NCBI GenBank assembly: GCA_020205615.1
Contig: CM035170.1
Location: 123,010,642-123,074,641 of the forward strand
Length of the DNA stretch: 64,000 nucleotides
From: Panax quinquefolius
Taxonomy: Eukaryota > Streptophyta > Magnoliopsida > Apiales > Araliaceae
Reading direction: 5' to 3'
Shown here: positions 1 through 10,484 of the stretch, piece by piece
How positions within the stretch are numbered: position 1 is the first letter of the stretch
Layout: each line of letters starts with the position of its first letter
Notes under the pieces: generated by a model
The model's input: only the letters and a program-made list of their open reading frames with translations
Told to the model about the DNA's origin: nothing
Databases searched by the model: none
Position numbers and translations under genes: made by a program

Positions 1-335
1 CACCGATTAATGGAGTTAATGGAGTCGCCATCATGCGGAAATTTCTGACCGGGTAGCGGCCACGCGAGTAGTATTACTAAACATACAAATTGTTGATGTG
101 AGTATTCCTAGATGGTTGTCGAGTGTCTCTGGTATGTTGTAAATGGAATGGAATGGATGGAGTAAATAATTTACATCAAGTGATAATTTTGCATTTTTAA
201 TCTAAAATTTTCATTAACATAATTTGTAAATACCATATTTCGACTTACCTACCCTTAGGAGGTCATAACTTTACCACGGACTAAAATATAATTTGAACTT
301 CAAAGTTTGTAGGAAGGCTGTTGATATTTTTATCT
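1..335. other. Unassigned AT-rich flank
   Basis: No open frame, repeat unit or RNA motif is recognisable here. It does not resemble the LTR sequence that starts near 715, so it is probably the flanking DNA into which the left-hand elements inserted, or part of an unrelated repeat continuing off the left edge. Confidence 0.4.
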
Positions 336-600
336 TACTCCTCTGCTCCTAAAAAAAAATTATCGCTTAAGGTTAATTCACTTAGATCAAGGAATGTAAT
401 TAATACATATAGAAAATATTATACTACCCTTATTATAATTGTCTCAACCAATTATTAGCTTTGTAAATTCTAAAAGGAGTATACCATTCATTAGCTTTAA
501 ATAAGAGTAAAGTAGAGAAAAAATAGTTACCATGTATCGATAAACTCAAAATGTCAAATATATCTAACAAAAATTACTTCTTTTAGGAATGTAGGAATAA
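336..600. mobile_element. Stowaway-like MITE (putative)
   Basis: A left end reading TA-CTCCTCTGCTCCTAAA at 336 and the reverse complement of the right end (TA-TTCCTACATTCCTAAA at about 580-600) are imperfect inverted repeats next to TA dinucleotides. This is the arrangement of plant Tc1/mariner-type MITEs, whose ends usually resemble CTCCCTCCGTCCC. The interior (about 260 bp) is AT-rich and non-coding. The ends are degenerate, so a chance resemblance is possible. Confidence 0.45.
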
Positions 601-714
601 TATTTAAAACGATCTAAATGCATCCCAAAAAAGTCAAAAGTGAAGGTGCCTTTTGCTCAAGTGAAAAAAAAACTTTGAAATGATTTCACCAGCTTTAAAC
701 CACGGAGAAAAAAA

Positions 715-1437
715 TTTCTCCTTATCGACGCCAGTAATTAGGTGCGACCAAACATCTCCTTAGATGTAACTTTATAGACATTGCCAATAATGTTTTCTAA
801 TAATATTATTCAGATAATATGAATTATTGTCTGATAATAAAAATACTTTGTAGTGACAATTATTGAAATAACAAGAATATAAAAAAATCAACGCAAAGAA
901 TTATTGAATCAATAAAATAAAATACCGAATAAAGAATTATCGAAAAATTATCGAGTAGTGCCTTCACGTAAGAATCAATAATCGGTGCAATACCGTGTGC
1001 TATCGCTCAACAACGCCAGACATCGTGTTTTTAACCACCGTATTCTAACAAAGATTAATAAAGAATAACTACGCCTCGCTATTTATAAACAACTTATACT
1101 TGTCATTTTCTTCATCCAATTGCTTTCCGTTATGGGCCCACATAAGGTCGCACTGGCCGCATTTAATATTCCCCGACAAAGAAGAATATTCCACGACCAA
1201 ACGAATATTCTCCGACAACAATGAGTATTTTATAACCACTTGCTTATTAAAAATATTTGCACATTTTACCCATAACTAACCACATTAATCAAATCAACCC
1301 TTACTATTTCAAAATGATAAATAGAGGAAATTAAATTTTATTTATTAATAATTTGGGGTCTTACATCAACCCTTACTATTTCAAAATGATCAATAGAGGA
1401 AATTAAATTTCATTTATTAATAATTTGGGGTCTTACA
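715..1437 (-). repeat. Element A 3' LTR, U3 part only
   Basis: Read on the minus strand it begins tgtaagaccccaaattatt just after the purine tract, and it matches the starts of element B's 3' LTR (from 10870) and element D's 3' LTR (58284 downward). Similarity to those LTRs stops at about 700-720, roughly 720 bp into an LTR that is 2.7 kb long in B. The TATA region, R and U5 are therefore missing from this copy. Confidence 0.75.
1294..1437 (-). repeat. Tandem duplication of the first 72 bp of the LTR
   Basis: Positions 1294-1365 and 1366-1437 are two nearly identical 72-bp copies. Each ends (plus strand) with aataatttggggtcttaca, the LTR start read in reverse. The other family members here (10870 in B, 58284 in D) have a single copy. 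The two units differ at only a few bases, so the duplication is young compared with the decay of the element. Confidence 0.85.
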
Positions 1438-1444
1438 ACCTCCC

Positions 1445-1840
1445 CTCCTTATGAAATTTCGCCCTCGAAATCGACGACGACGACTCGTGTGTTTCAAAAG
1501 ATGAGGATACCGCTTTCATTTCCGCTTCCAACTCTCGTGTCATTTCTCAATAAGCACGGTTTCTCCACAAAACTTTAACTTGTATGACCTTCGTAAGTAG
1601 GACATGCTCTTTCCTATCCAAGATCTTGATACGTACCTCCTCGTGACGCTAAATCTTCCGCTATCTCGCTCGGTTCTAACTCAATAATGTGGTTCGGTCG
1701 CCCACATATTTACGTAACATCGACACGTGAAAACGCGTTATGAACACGCCCATATCAAGCGAAAATGAGTCTATAGGCCACAATTCCTATTCGATCGAGG
1801 ATTTCAAATGAACTAATAAATCAAGGTTCGAGCTTTCCTC
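1445..1840 (-). pseudogene. Element A pol 3' end: integrase C-terminus and chromodomain-like tail (broken)
   Basis: Minus-strand frames give pieces of the conserved gypsy integrase C-terminus (phrases like PFEILDRIG and RVHN..FH..MLRKY, about 1840-1690), then the tail that in chromoviruses ends in a chromodomain. No frame stays open for more than about 60 codons. At about 1845-1835 the sequence jumps directly from the end of RNase H into the post-integrase GKRGKL-type motif, so the whole zinc finger and DDE core is missing. Element B has the same breakpoint near 10470-10485. Confidence 0.65.
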
Positions 1841-1844
1841 ACAT

Positions 1845-2340
1845 CGCCGATTCTCGCTTTTGGAATAACGAATTCTTGCATCTTCTTCTTCATATTTATC
1901 AACTCCAAGTCCAGAGTCGAGCAGCTTTAAAATTTATCGATTAAAGTCGATTCTAATCGATATTCGCTATCTTCACGCAGTTCTTGGAATCTTTAACTCC
2001 CCATTCCATCTTCCGTAAGTCATACAAAAATGGGTCTTTGTGTTAACAATATCGCACTCAGAACGCATACGATCTTTTTACTCAACGCATACCACCACTG
2101 CTTTCGCTTTTTTTCCGTGATGGTATCAATGGTACGGTCGTAATCTTTCAACAAATTTCCGAGCCAACGCCGTCAGCCGCATGTCGAGTTCTTGGAAGCT
2201 CTTTTCATATTCCTCGCCCATTCAAATTTTGTATCTCTACGAGTCACCGAAAGATCGGAGTAGCGATTCGAGAAAATCTTTCCACTTAATCTACGATAAT
2301 AATAACCAACTGCCTCTAGAAGCTACGATTTCGATTATCG
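1845..2340 (-). pseudogene. Element A RNase H edge (broken)
   Basis: Minus-strand fragments match the RT/RNase H boundary motif (YYRRFVEGFS-like, about 2320-2260) and the FQELK-like motif (about 2210), followed by the linker that precedes integrase in C1 and C2. Most of the RNase H catalytic domain is missing: the sequence passes from FQELK to the ADALSR-like end (about 2080) in about 130 bp, against about 400 bp in C2. Confidence 0.6.
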
Positions 2341-2344
2341 ACTT

Positions 2345-2510
2345 AGGTTGCTCTCAACTACGACTCATATCCCAATCTTGATAAGACGTCACAATGGTAC
2401 CTATCGCTTTACTATCACACAAATATGGCGCCCTCACGGAGAGTCCCGCTTCTGCGGCATTCCACAAAGGAAGTCACCAGATAAAGGCTCTCCTGAACAA
2501 ACTTCTACAA
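2345..2510 (-). other. Non-pol filler replacing the RT core (copy in A)
   Basis: On the minus strand, between the RT N-terminal TELR-like motif and the YYRRF motif, lies about 165 bp that encodes no recognisable RT. It aligns by eye with B 9870-10055 and D 60095-60255, and part of it with F 35985-36175 (shared words such as ctttatc-ggtgactt, gcgccatat, gataggt, gtgacgtcttatcaag). Its origin is unknown. It may be a captured sequence or a relic of an older element. Confidence 0.6.
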
Positions 2511-2514
2511 ATTG

Positions 2515-3180
2515 AATTTTTAACTCTCAAGTTCAATAGAGCCTTGAGATTTTAGAAATGGGTTTGTAAGCGTTCAAAGTCGATACAAAATTCAATATCA
2601 CACTTTTGGGAGTAAGCCAAAGAAATTCTTCAGAAAATACATCAGAAATTTACTAACAATAAAATATCATTCAAATCGACGATTTTTGTTCAAGTCCATA
2701 ACATGGGCTAAGAAAACTTAACATCTATTTTTCAATAAACGAACGACTTTACGGCTTGATATGAAAGTGTTTGACTTCAATGGTTTGGTTGCTTGAATTC
2801 AATAACAAAGTTGCTTAGAATATGAAAACTAACAACCTTACGAAAGCAATCAATTTTATGCGTGATGAGCGCTTAATTAATCAATCCCAAAATCACATCA
2901 AAAGCAAGTATCTTTAAAGAAATAAGGTCAATGTAATGGATGGTGCCAACTTGATCAAACAAGATTTGAACAAAGGATGTAATAAAAGTTTCTCATAACG
3001 AGTTTCAACAGATAAGTCAAAGTCTAATTTTCTCCTGAGTTAAGTTTAAAAGTCGAGTATAAGGTTAGAGAGATAAATGAATGGGTAGAACCGGTAGATT
3101 CAATAAGGTATAAACTTCGTAAGAATTTATAATTAACTAACCCATGCTAACTTCGTCGGGTTCTCGTGATTCTCGATCAC
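2515..3180 (-). pseudogene. Element A protease and RT N-terminal linker (broken)
   Basis: The minus strand carries the protease lead-in (KLIINSYEVYTLL, about 3150) where the catalytic D-[ST]-G triplet is degraded to N-L-P in this copy, then the HSFIS-equivalent, and further on the GINWL..H..KIDC-type linker and the NDISI..FPD motif that opens RT in C1 and C2. Frames shift every 30-60 codons. Aspartic protease would process Gag-Pol, but this copy cannot encode it. Confidence 0.6.
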
Positions 3181-3189
3181 AAATACGAA

Positions 3190-4260
3190 AAAACGCCTTC
3201 CAGAACCGCTGATTTTGACTTTTCGATGGATGCCTTTTGAGTCACCATCCTCACTGGATTGGGTTTCGCTACTGCATAACTTCGAGCGATACGACCTTCT
3301 TTTCCATAATTATAATATACCTTGAAGGTCAGAAATGCTTTGACTTACGTGTCCTCTTCTCCGCATCTATAAGATCTAATCGCGGTCTTTTTCTCCTCTA
3401 AAATTCGGCGTCGGTGTTGGTGCCGACGCCTTCCTCGTTATCATTAAATCTTCTTCTTGAAATTTCCACTGAAAGTTATTTCTTCTATTATCTCGCTATG
3501 ATTACCATCAAGTGGTTACTATTTCGCATGATAATTTCCTCCACGATGGTTATCATCGTTCGACGACCGCCGCCACCCAATTTATTATCATCGAAGTCAT
3601 TGGTCATTATTCTTCAAATTGAGTCGACTCATTATCAAGGCTTCCAATAATCGAGCCCTATTCACAACATCCTCAATATAAACAAAGTTTGTGAGAAATG
3701 AGGTATCGACGATTTTGGTTTCAAACCTCGCAGAAACATTCGCGCCATTCTCTCCTCATTATCAACCAAATGGGATACAAGTCGGGACAACTTGCAAACT
3801 TAGCTTCAGATCGCGACATCGCTCATATTGTTTTGCTTCCACCTTTGATGAACTATACCTCCTTTATGTGACGAATACTTTCGGAAAGTACTTGTCGATG
3901 AACAATTCTTGAACTTCTCCTAAGATATCTTCAAACAGGATAGTCGAGTACGCTTTTACGATTCCCACCAATAATTTGCTTCTCCTCGCAAATACGAAAG
4001 TGGCGAAAGGAACCTTTTGTTTCTCCGAGCATCCCAAGACATCAAATATCTTAGTGATTCGCTTTATCCACGCCTCCGCCGTAAGTGGTTCCGCTTTCCC
4101 AAAACTCTAGTGGTCCAAACTCCTCGAATCGCTTAGTGGTGACCATCCGTGAGTCGCCAGAGTTTTCACCGCATTTTCAACAAGAGTCTTTTCTCGCTTG
4201 GTTTTGCATGAATTTAGAAAGTTCCTAAACATACCATCGCTCATCATCCGCCAGCAGGTG
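3190..4260 (-). pseudogene. Element A gag with two zinc knuckles (broken)
   Basis: The capsid-like motif of this family (FDVLGC..EQKVPF, ESF...YFP..VR) is visible in pieces between about 4100 and 3800 on the minus strand. Two CCHC knuckles follow: the first near 3375-3340 reads CYRCGEED, the second near 3315-3275 reads YYNYGKEGRIAR with the second Cys and the His changed. Gag normally packages the RNA in virus-like particles. This copy is inactive. Confidence 0.6.
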
Positions 4261-4525
4261 TTGTTCAAAGGAGGAACATTGCCACCACTGCACGCTCTCC
4301 TCGCTGGGTAAGCAAAGGTGTCTACTGCCTCATTTATCTAATCGCTAACATTCTCACGACATTCTTAAATACGCTTATAAAATAAGGGTTAATTAAACAA
4401 ATTAACAAATCACATAATACCCTATATTACGACGACCAACAAATAAGCTTTAGTAGACACACTAGCGAAGGATTTACTCGCCTCCCTCCTAGTTATATCT
4501 CCGATCTCCGCCGAGATCATATCCC

Positions 4526-4541
4526 TAAGCTCGATATTAAC
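4526..4541 (-). promoter_or_regulatory. Element A primer binding site (initiator tRNA-Met type)
   Basis: Minus strand reads ttaatatcgagctta, directly inside the LTR end ggcgtca. It corresponds to the plant PBS consensus TGGTATCAGAGC with the two G turned to A and a missing base at the CTG step. It would have primed minus-strand DNA synthesis. Confidence 0.65.
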
Positions 4542-4543
4542 CG

Positions 4544-5570
4544 TGACGCCCCCAAAATAGGTATACATCACCCATTCCGAAGTCGCCAAATACATGCTAC
4601 AAAACAACTACAACTTCATTAATACAATTGTCGCAAAATACTTACAAACATAAACTGTGAGTTTAAATACAAATATTATCTTTGCATAATATCCACACTC
4701 AAATAAGTCCTCATTAAAATTATTGATACACTATTTTACAAAATAAGAGGACTACTAAAACAATCGCTTTGAACCATTACTCCACACCCCACTAGTTCCT
4801 CGCTATATATATTCTCGCCTCCCGAGAAGAAAAATGGAACAAAAAGGAAAAGGGTGAGCTTAATTCAGCCCAAAGAAGAATATTATGACTAAGATAATGT
4901 ACAACAAATTATCCTTAGTCTTCAACAGGAAAAATCTAATAATACAATAGACAAAAGTTTTAGATCAACAACTGCAATGAAATAACAATTCATTGTAAGA
5001 GTTAAGAGAATGAAATCTACTATCATCTATGAATTTAAAAGTCCATCATCCATATTTTATCCCCAGAACATCAATCAATATATATCATAAATCAAATATT
5101 CATCTTCATTATACTGTATTCACCAATCATCTAAATGACTGTTCATCTTTTAATACCTCAAAGATATTCATCATAAAATCATTCATCTCATTTAGAATCG
5201 AGGATGATGAAAATATTTTAAAGAAACATCTGGTGGAAACAAAAGAACAAATATTAAGGATTCGTATTTAAACAATCCAAGCTCAAAAATACTAAATAAC
5301 AAGGTGAGTAAAATTCAAGAATGATCAAAATATGGATACAATCAAAGCTAGTATCCATAATAGATATTTTGACGAAAAATGAAAATTTAATTTTTCATGA
5401 ATAAAGGATGCATAATTAGTACAAACAGAAAGGTCAATGACAGAATAAAATCTAATATCGCGAATATTAGAAATTTGATAAACAAACGTCATCATGCTTT
5501 GAATAGAATTCAATATCATTTTAATATAACTCGTTAATAGTAACCATGAATATGTATCTCATAAAAACGC
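4544..5570 (-). repeat. Element A 5' LTR, R/U5 part
   Basis: Runs from the LTR end at 4544 (cgcccccaaaatagg, plus strand) to about 5570. It matches the corresponding parts of D's LTRs at 55650-56560 and 61908-62870, including the block gctcgcctcccgagaagaaaaa and the minirepeat zone. Beyond about 5570 the similarity is lost before TATA and U3, so this LTR is truncated. Confidence 0.7.
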
Positions 5571-5789
5571 TCTTTAATTAAATAATAAATCAATTTAGCA
5601 TAATGATTCCAAGAAATTACATTTTTTGTAAGAAAATAACACCCTTAATGAAAATAATCTTTTCATCGTATAATCTTGTCCTTCAAAAAAATCACAATAA
5701 TACAATATTTAAATATAAAAATACTAAAAACAAGTATATGATTTAAAACAAAACAATGTGTGATTTAATTCTAACCCAAGATTTTGAGA
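5571..5789. other. Junction between elements A and B
   Basis: About 220 bp of AT-rich sequence between the truncated minus-strand LTR of A and the truncated plus-strand LTR of B. No motif or open frame seen. It could be remnant target DNA, or LTR sequence too diverged to recognise. Confidence 0.4.
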
Positions 5790-6378
5790 AAATTTTTTAA
5801 AGTGAAAATATTGATTTTATTGTTAAAATTTTAAAGTGATAATTGTTAAAAAATCGATATTTTATCTTTTCCGATAAAATAATATTTTATTATATTATTA
5901 TAATATAATAATGGGGATATTTTTACAATGAATGTGGATATATGGAGTATATGAGGATGAGGAGTATTTTGTTGCAAAAGTTGTTTAAAACATGTTAAAT
6001 ATGTTCGTGGGCTCATTTCTCGAACCGAAATTTGATTATATCCGTAAAATCGTTCTGCTTATGGATTTCTTGGCCAATTTCTTTTGAATTTGAAAACTTT
6101 CTTCTTCAAAGTTGTAGAGAATTGAATTTCCTATAAAAATTCGAGATTCAAATTTTCCGATAAAAGTGCTATTTATTATGAATTATCAAGTTCCGAGTTC
6201 CGTAATAATTGATTTTTGAAGTTTTAAATAATTATATTAACAAAAACGCTTTTTATTTGTTTGGGACTCATTTAATATGTGATTAGGTGGTCATTTCAGA
6301 TGCTAAGTGTAAGAGAGAATTTATAATATAAATATTAATATTATATTAAATTTTCGCTTTAAGTGTTCTAAGCATTTT

Positions 6379-6390
6379 CCTATAAATAGG
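6379..6390 (+). promoter_or_regulatory. LTR TATA box (B 5' LTR)
   Basis: cctataaatagg, with the same sequence in the 3' LTR at 12205-12216. The following 60-100 bp are a CT-rich, stem-loop-poor leader typical of the R start in plant LTRs. It would drive the element's genomic RNA. Confidence 0.6.
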
Positions 6391-6654
6391 TGCTTAGGTT
6401 AGAATTGAAAATCACACCGTAAAACTAAAGATTTCTCTCTCTCTCTCTATAATATCGAGCGATTTGTGAGTATTTTAGTACTTTGAGTATTGCTATACTA
6501 TGCAAGTTCTTTCAACACTATATCCAAAGATTCCAAATGTAAGTACTATTCTTTCTCGAGTAAGTGGATGTTATTTTATTCTCAAATGATATTATTTCTT
6601 CAATATCATTACGCCAAATATCGGTTGGAAATTTTTATCAAATTCGAACTTTTT

Positions 6655-6740
6655 CATGCCTGGTTACTATTCATGAGTTACTATTCATGAGTTACTATTC
6701 ACGAGTTACTATTCATTTAGTACTATTTCACGAAGCGTGA
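6655..6740 (+). repeat. Short tandem repeats gagttactattcat(g/c)a
   Basis: Four to five copies of a 15-17-bp unit lie in the leader of the B 5' LTR. The 3' LTR has the same zone at 12488-12570, and inverted copies (actcatgaataagaactc) occur in D at 56690-56750 and 62985-63050. It is therefore a fixed feature of the family. Confidence 0.8.
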
Positions 6741-7079
6741 TGATGTTTTTTTTGAAATTTCTATCTTTTGAGGCCTGAGTTACTATTCACGATACTGCAC
6801 ACTATTCACGATATTTATTACTATTCACTTAATACGACACTATTCATAGTAAAAATTAAATTTTCTTTTCTATGTCCAAGATTGTCTCATATGATTCCTA
6901 TCTTTGATCGGATCTATGTTTTGATCTTCATTCTCAATTTTACTCCAACTCAAGTATTTATGAAGTATTTTTGAACTCGATTATTTAAAGTACGTAATCC
7001 TTAATACTTGTTCTTTTGTTTCACCGGATTCGCTTTTCTTTAAAATATTTTTCATCATCCTCACCCTAAATGATGATAT

Positions 7080-7290
7080 TAATCAATATCTTCGGCCCAG
7101 TAGTGGAAAAGATGAATGATTTCGATGAATATCTTTGGCTCAGAAGGTAGATGAATGTGTCAGATTTAATACGACCGATCGATTAATATCTTTTGCCCAG
7201 AAAGGTAAAGATGAATGTGTGTTTAGATGAATACGACTAACTCGATGAATATCTTCGCCTCAGAAAGTAAAGATGAATATTTGATTCCAG
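7080..7290 (+). repeat. Degenerate ~57-60-bp repeats in LTR R/U5 (B)
   Basis: Three to four diverged units contain gatgaatatctt(c/t)g..cagaa(a)gta. Equivalent units occur in the 3' LTR (12900-13110), in D (56090-56325, 62440-62645, reversed) and, with a different core, in the C-type LTRs (25330-25560). Confidence 0.65.
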
Positions 7291-7830
7291 ATATATATCG
7301 ATTGATGTTACAAGGATAAAATATCGACGATGAACTTTTAAATTCATATATGTAAGATAGTAGTTTCATTCTCTACTTAACTCTTCTAATGAATTATTAT
7401 TTCACTGCCAAGATTGATTTAAAACCGTCTGTCTATCAGATTCTATTAGATTTTTCCTCGCTGAGGACTAACGATAATTTGTTCTATATTATCTTAGTCA
7501 TAATGTTCTTTATCGGGCTATTCGAGCTCACCCTTTTCCTCGTTGTTCCATTTTTCTTCTCGTGAGGCGTAAATGTAACGAGTACTAGCTCTGGGTGGAA
7601 ATGATGGTTCTAGAAGTTGTTCTAGTAGTCCTCACTATTCTATAAAATAAAGTATTAATAATTATAATGAGGACTTATTTGAGTGTGGATATTGTTCAGA
7701 TGACAATATTTGTATTTAAACTCACAGCTTATTATTGTCAATTATATTAATAAAGTTGTAGTTATTTCGCATCATGTATTCAAGCACTCGTAATGGGTGT
7801 CAGATCGACCTATTTTGGGGGCGCCACAAA

Positions 7831-7845
7831 CTGTATCGTAGCTTA
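7831..7845 (+). promoter_or_regulatory. Element B primer binding site
   Basis: ctgtatcgtagctta, three bases after the LTR end. It corresponds to TGGTATCAGAGC-type initiator tRNA-Met sites; the GTA in place of AGA recurs in every plus-strand copy of the window. Confidence 0.65.
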
Positions 7846-8009
7846 GGATACGGTCTCCATGCGAGATCGGGGAATAGTACTTGTGAGGGGAGAGACGAGT
7901 AATCCTTCGCTAAGATGTCATACCTAAGCTTATTTGTTGGTCAATTAACTATATAGTTAATATGTGATATGTTAATTTGTTTAATTAACCCTTGTTTTAT
8001 GGGCAAAGA

Positions 8010-8770
8010 TTTAAGAATGGCAATGAGAATATTAACTGTGGAGTTAATGAGACCGTGGAAACACCTTTAATCACCACCTGTGGAACGTGCAATGAAGGCA
8101 ATATTCCTCCCGTAAAACAACACCACCGAAAGCGTATTTATGAACAACGGATGTTTAGAGCTTTTTAAAGTTCATGCAAAACCGCATTTAGGAGACTCGT
8201 GCACAAAAATACGGTGGAAATGATAAGAACGCGCGGCTTATCACAACCAAGCAATTCAAAGAGTCAGACCACCGTAATTTAAGGAAAGCTTCGATCCAAT
8301 CACCAAGAAAACGCGGGTCAAGCAAATTACCAAGATATTCGATGTCTCGGGATGCACGGAGGAATGTATAGTCCCATTCGCCACCTTTTATGTTCCGTAT
8401 GAGAGGCAGACATCGGTGGAGTCTGTGAAACGCACTCAAATTACCACACTCAGCATGTCTTGGGAAACGCTTTAAAAACTTTTTCAACGAAAAATACTTT
8501 CCGAAAGTATTCGCCATACGAAAGAGGTAGAGTTTATTGACTAGAACAAAACAAATACGACGGTCCCCAACACGAGGCTAAGTTCGCAGAGTTATCCGTG
8601 TTCGCACCTCATTTGGTAGAGAATGAGGAACTAATGACGAGGATGTTTCGAGAGGTTTAAACCCGAGATTCTAACAATATCTTATCTCTCATAAATTTTC
8701 TTTATATTCAGATGTTGTCAATGTGGCTCAATTATTAGAGAGAGAGATAATGAAAGTACGCTCAACCAAG
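8010..8770 (+). pseudogene. Element B gag capsid region (broken)
   Basis: Plus-strand pieces follow the gypsy Gag core in order: KQFKESDH-like (8250), KITKIFD-equivalent around 8310, a WE..K motif (8420), NEKYFPKVFAIR (8485-8520), QYEAKFAELS-equivalent (8560-8600) and the V.N.EE segment at about 8620. Frame shifts occur every 20-40 codons. The long open frame on the opposite strand at 8188-8517 is an antisense shadow. Same gene as in C1 (26288) and C2 (39982), with visible divergence. Confidence 0.65.
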
Positions 8771-8989
8771 AGATCGCAACTAGATCATACCGCGACAAAA
8801 GAAATATCGTAACAACGATAACCAACGAGAAAGAAAAATACTTATTAAGAGCCGGCACAACCACTCGTGGTAATCGTGGCCATGAAAATAAAGAAGCGAA
8901 GCCTGGGGAGATTTTAAAAGAGGAGATTCAACAACGACATCAAGAAGACGCCAAAGACCAAAGAAAACCGGTTTTATGGAGGAGAACGA

Positions 8990-9110
8990 CCACCTGTCCG
9001 ATGCTATAAATGTGGAAAAGAGGGACATATCAAACCAAACCGTCCACAACACAAGGTATGCTATAATTGTGGAAAGGAAGGACATATCGCTCGAGATCAG
9101 ACGGTAAGCG
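8990..9110 (+). pseudogene. Element B double CCHC zinc knuckle
   Basis: Two consecutive knuckles: [13 protein letters not shown] (from about 9003) and [12 protein letters not shown] (from about 9059). Both have the Cys-x2-Cys-x4-His core, but the last Cys is lost in each (N or D instead). They bind element RNA in the nucleocapsid part of Gag. This is one of the best-preserved segments of the element. Confidence 0.8.
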
Positions 9111-9229
9111 AAACCAAGCCCAAGTGGGATGGTGACTCAAAAGGTCATTCTCGTAAAAGTCAAAGTCAACTGCCTCGAAGAGCGGCTTGTCGCGATCGGT
9201 CAATATGCGAGAACCCAAACGAGGTGATC

Positions 9230-9860
9230 ACGGGTAAGCTAATCATAAATTCATGCGAAGTTTATACATTACTAGATACCCTGGCATACCCATTCATTTA
9301 TCTCTCCCGCTTGGCTCAACGCTTAAACTCGACCGAGAAAATTAGACTTCGACCTATCTCGTGGAAACTCCGCTAGAGAAACTTTCATCACATCCACTCG
9401 CTTATAAATCTTGTTTGATCCAAGTCAGGCACCATCGCATTACTCGCTGACCTTATTTCTTTAAAGATACTTGCTTTCATGTGATTTTGGGGATTAATTG
9501 ATTAACTACTCATCACGCCAAAATTGATTGCTTTCGTAAGGTCATAGTTTTCATATTCCTAAGCAAACTCCGTTATTCAATTCAAGAAACCAAACCATTG
9601 AAGTCAAACACTTTCATATCAAGCCATAAAGTCATTCGCTTATCAAAAACGGATGTCAAGCTTTCTTAGCCCATGTTATGGACTTAAACAAAATACGCCG
9701 ATTTGAATGATATTTCTATCATAGTAAAAAATCCCGACGATTTCAAGAATTTCGCTTACTCCTAAAGTGTGATATCAATTTTGTATCGATCTTCAACCCA
9801 GACAAAACCCATTTCTAAAATCATATCAATGGCTCCTATCAAACTTCAGAGTTAAAATTC
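9230..9860 (+). pseudogene. Element B protease and RT N-terminal linker (broken)
   Basis: [15 protein letters not shown] (from about 9235) keeps the Asp-Thr of the aspartic protease active site but not the Gly (DTL). A GINWLTTHHAKIDCF motif (about 9490) marks the linker before RT, and the DISIV..FPD motif at 9690-9740 is the RT entrance. At about 9840 (GSYQT, TEL-like) the RT homology ends abruptly. Confidence 0.65.
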
Positions 9861-9869
9861 AACTATAGA

Positions 9870-10055
9870 ATTTGGTACCCGAGCCTTTATCCGGTGACTT
9901 TCAGGGAATGCACCGCCGCATCTCCGTAGGGACGCCATATTCGTAAGTAGTAAAATCGATAGGTGTCATCAGGACGCATATCCAAGATCGGGATACGAGT
10001 CATAGCTTGAGAGCAACCTAAGTCAAGAATCTAAATACGTAGCTTTCTATGCTTA
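9870..10055 (+). other. Non-pol filler replacing the RT core (copy in B)
   Basis: Lies where the palm and fingers of RT, including the F-I-D-D catalytic motif, are found in C1. It has no RT motif in any frame and is homologous to the segments at A 2345-2510 and D 60095-60255 and, in a different position, F 35985-36175. Confidence 0.65.
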
Positions 10056-10480
10056 GTCGGTTATTATCGAAGATTTTGTGGAAAGATTTTCTAATCGCTA
10101 CTCCATTAACGCAAATTGACTCGTAGAGATACAAAATTCAAATGGAGCAAGGAATGGGAAGAGCTTTCAAGAACTCAATAGAGACTCATTTCGCACATGT
10201 TCACCATACCATCCTCGAAAAAGCGAACGTGGAAATGCCGACGTGTTGAGTAAAAGATCGTGATACGAAAGTACGAATGCGATATTGTCAAAGACCCATT
10301 TCATATAACTTACAAATGATAGATATAGAGTTAAAGACTCTAGGACTCACGGATGATATACAAGTAGAACCGACTTTAATCGATAAAGTTAAAACGCTCA
10401 AGCTACACAATCGAGTCATGAATACGAAGAAGGAGGTACAAGAAGTCATTATTCCAAAAGCGAGAATCATGAGGTGAGGA
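10055..10480 (+). pseudogene. Element B RNase H remnant (broken)
   Basis: Starts with GYYRRFVERFSNRYSI (10060), the RT thumb/RNase H connection motif, then FQEL (10170), a short ADVLSK-like end (10235), and an open stretch at 10277-10477 (IELKTLGLTDDIQVEPTL...). The last stretch corresponds to the spacer before integrase in C1 and C2. The RNase H catalytic acidic residues are absent. It ends at the integrase deletion join near 10475. Confidence 0.6.
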
Positions 10481-10484
10481 AAGC

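Larger units (their letters stand above)
715..5570 (-). mobile_element. Element A: decayed Ty3/gypsy LTR retrotransposon, internally deleted
   Basis: On the minus strand the order is 5' LTR fragment (5570-4544), primer binding site, gag remnant, two CCHC knuckles, protease, RT N-terminal linker, a non-pol filler, RNase H edge, integrase C-terminus with chromodomain-like tail, polypurine tract (about 1452-1438) and 3' LTR start at 1437. The internal region is only about 3.1 kb, against roughly 4.75 kb in the fuller C1 and C2 copies of this window. It lacks the RT core and the integrase core and shares both deletions with element B. Both LTRs are truncated: the left one fades near 700, the right one at about 5570. 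Confidence 0.8.
5790..7828 (+). repeat. Element B 5' LTR (left-truncated)
   Basis: Aligns with the 3' LTR from about 11620 onward; the first ~750 bp (U3 start) is missing. It ends in gggggcgccaca immediately before the PBS. It contains a TATA-type box, an initiator-proximal (ct)n tract near 6430, a short pentadecamer repeat zone (6655-6740) and a looser zone of repeats built on gatgaatat (7080-7290). Confidence 0.8.

Noticed and set aside
8188..8517. 109-codon open frame on the minus strand
   Set aside because: It lies antisense to the recognisable gag motifs (NEKYFP, QYEAKF) of element B.
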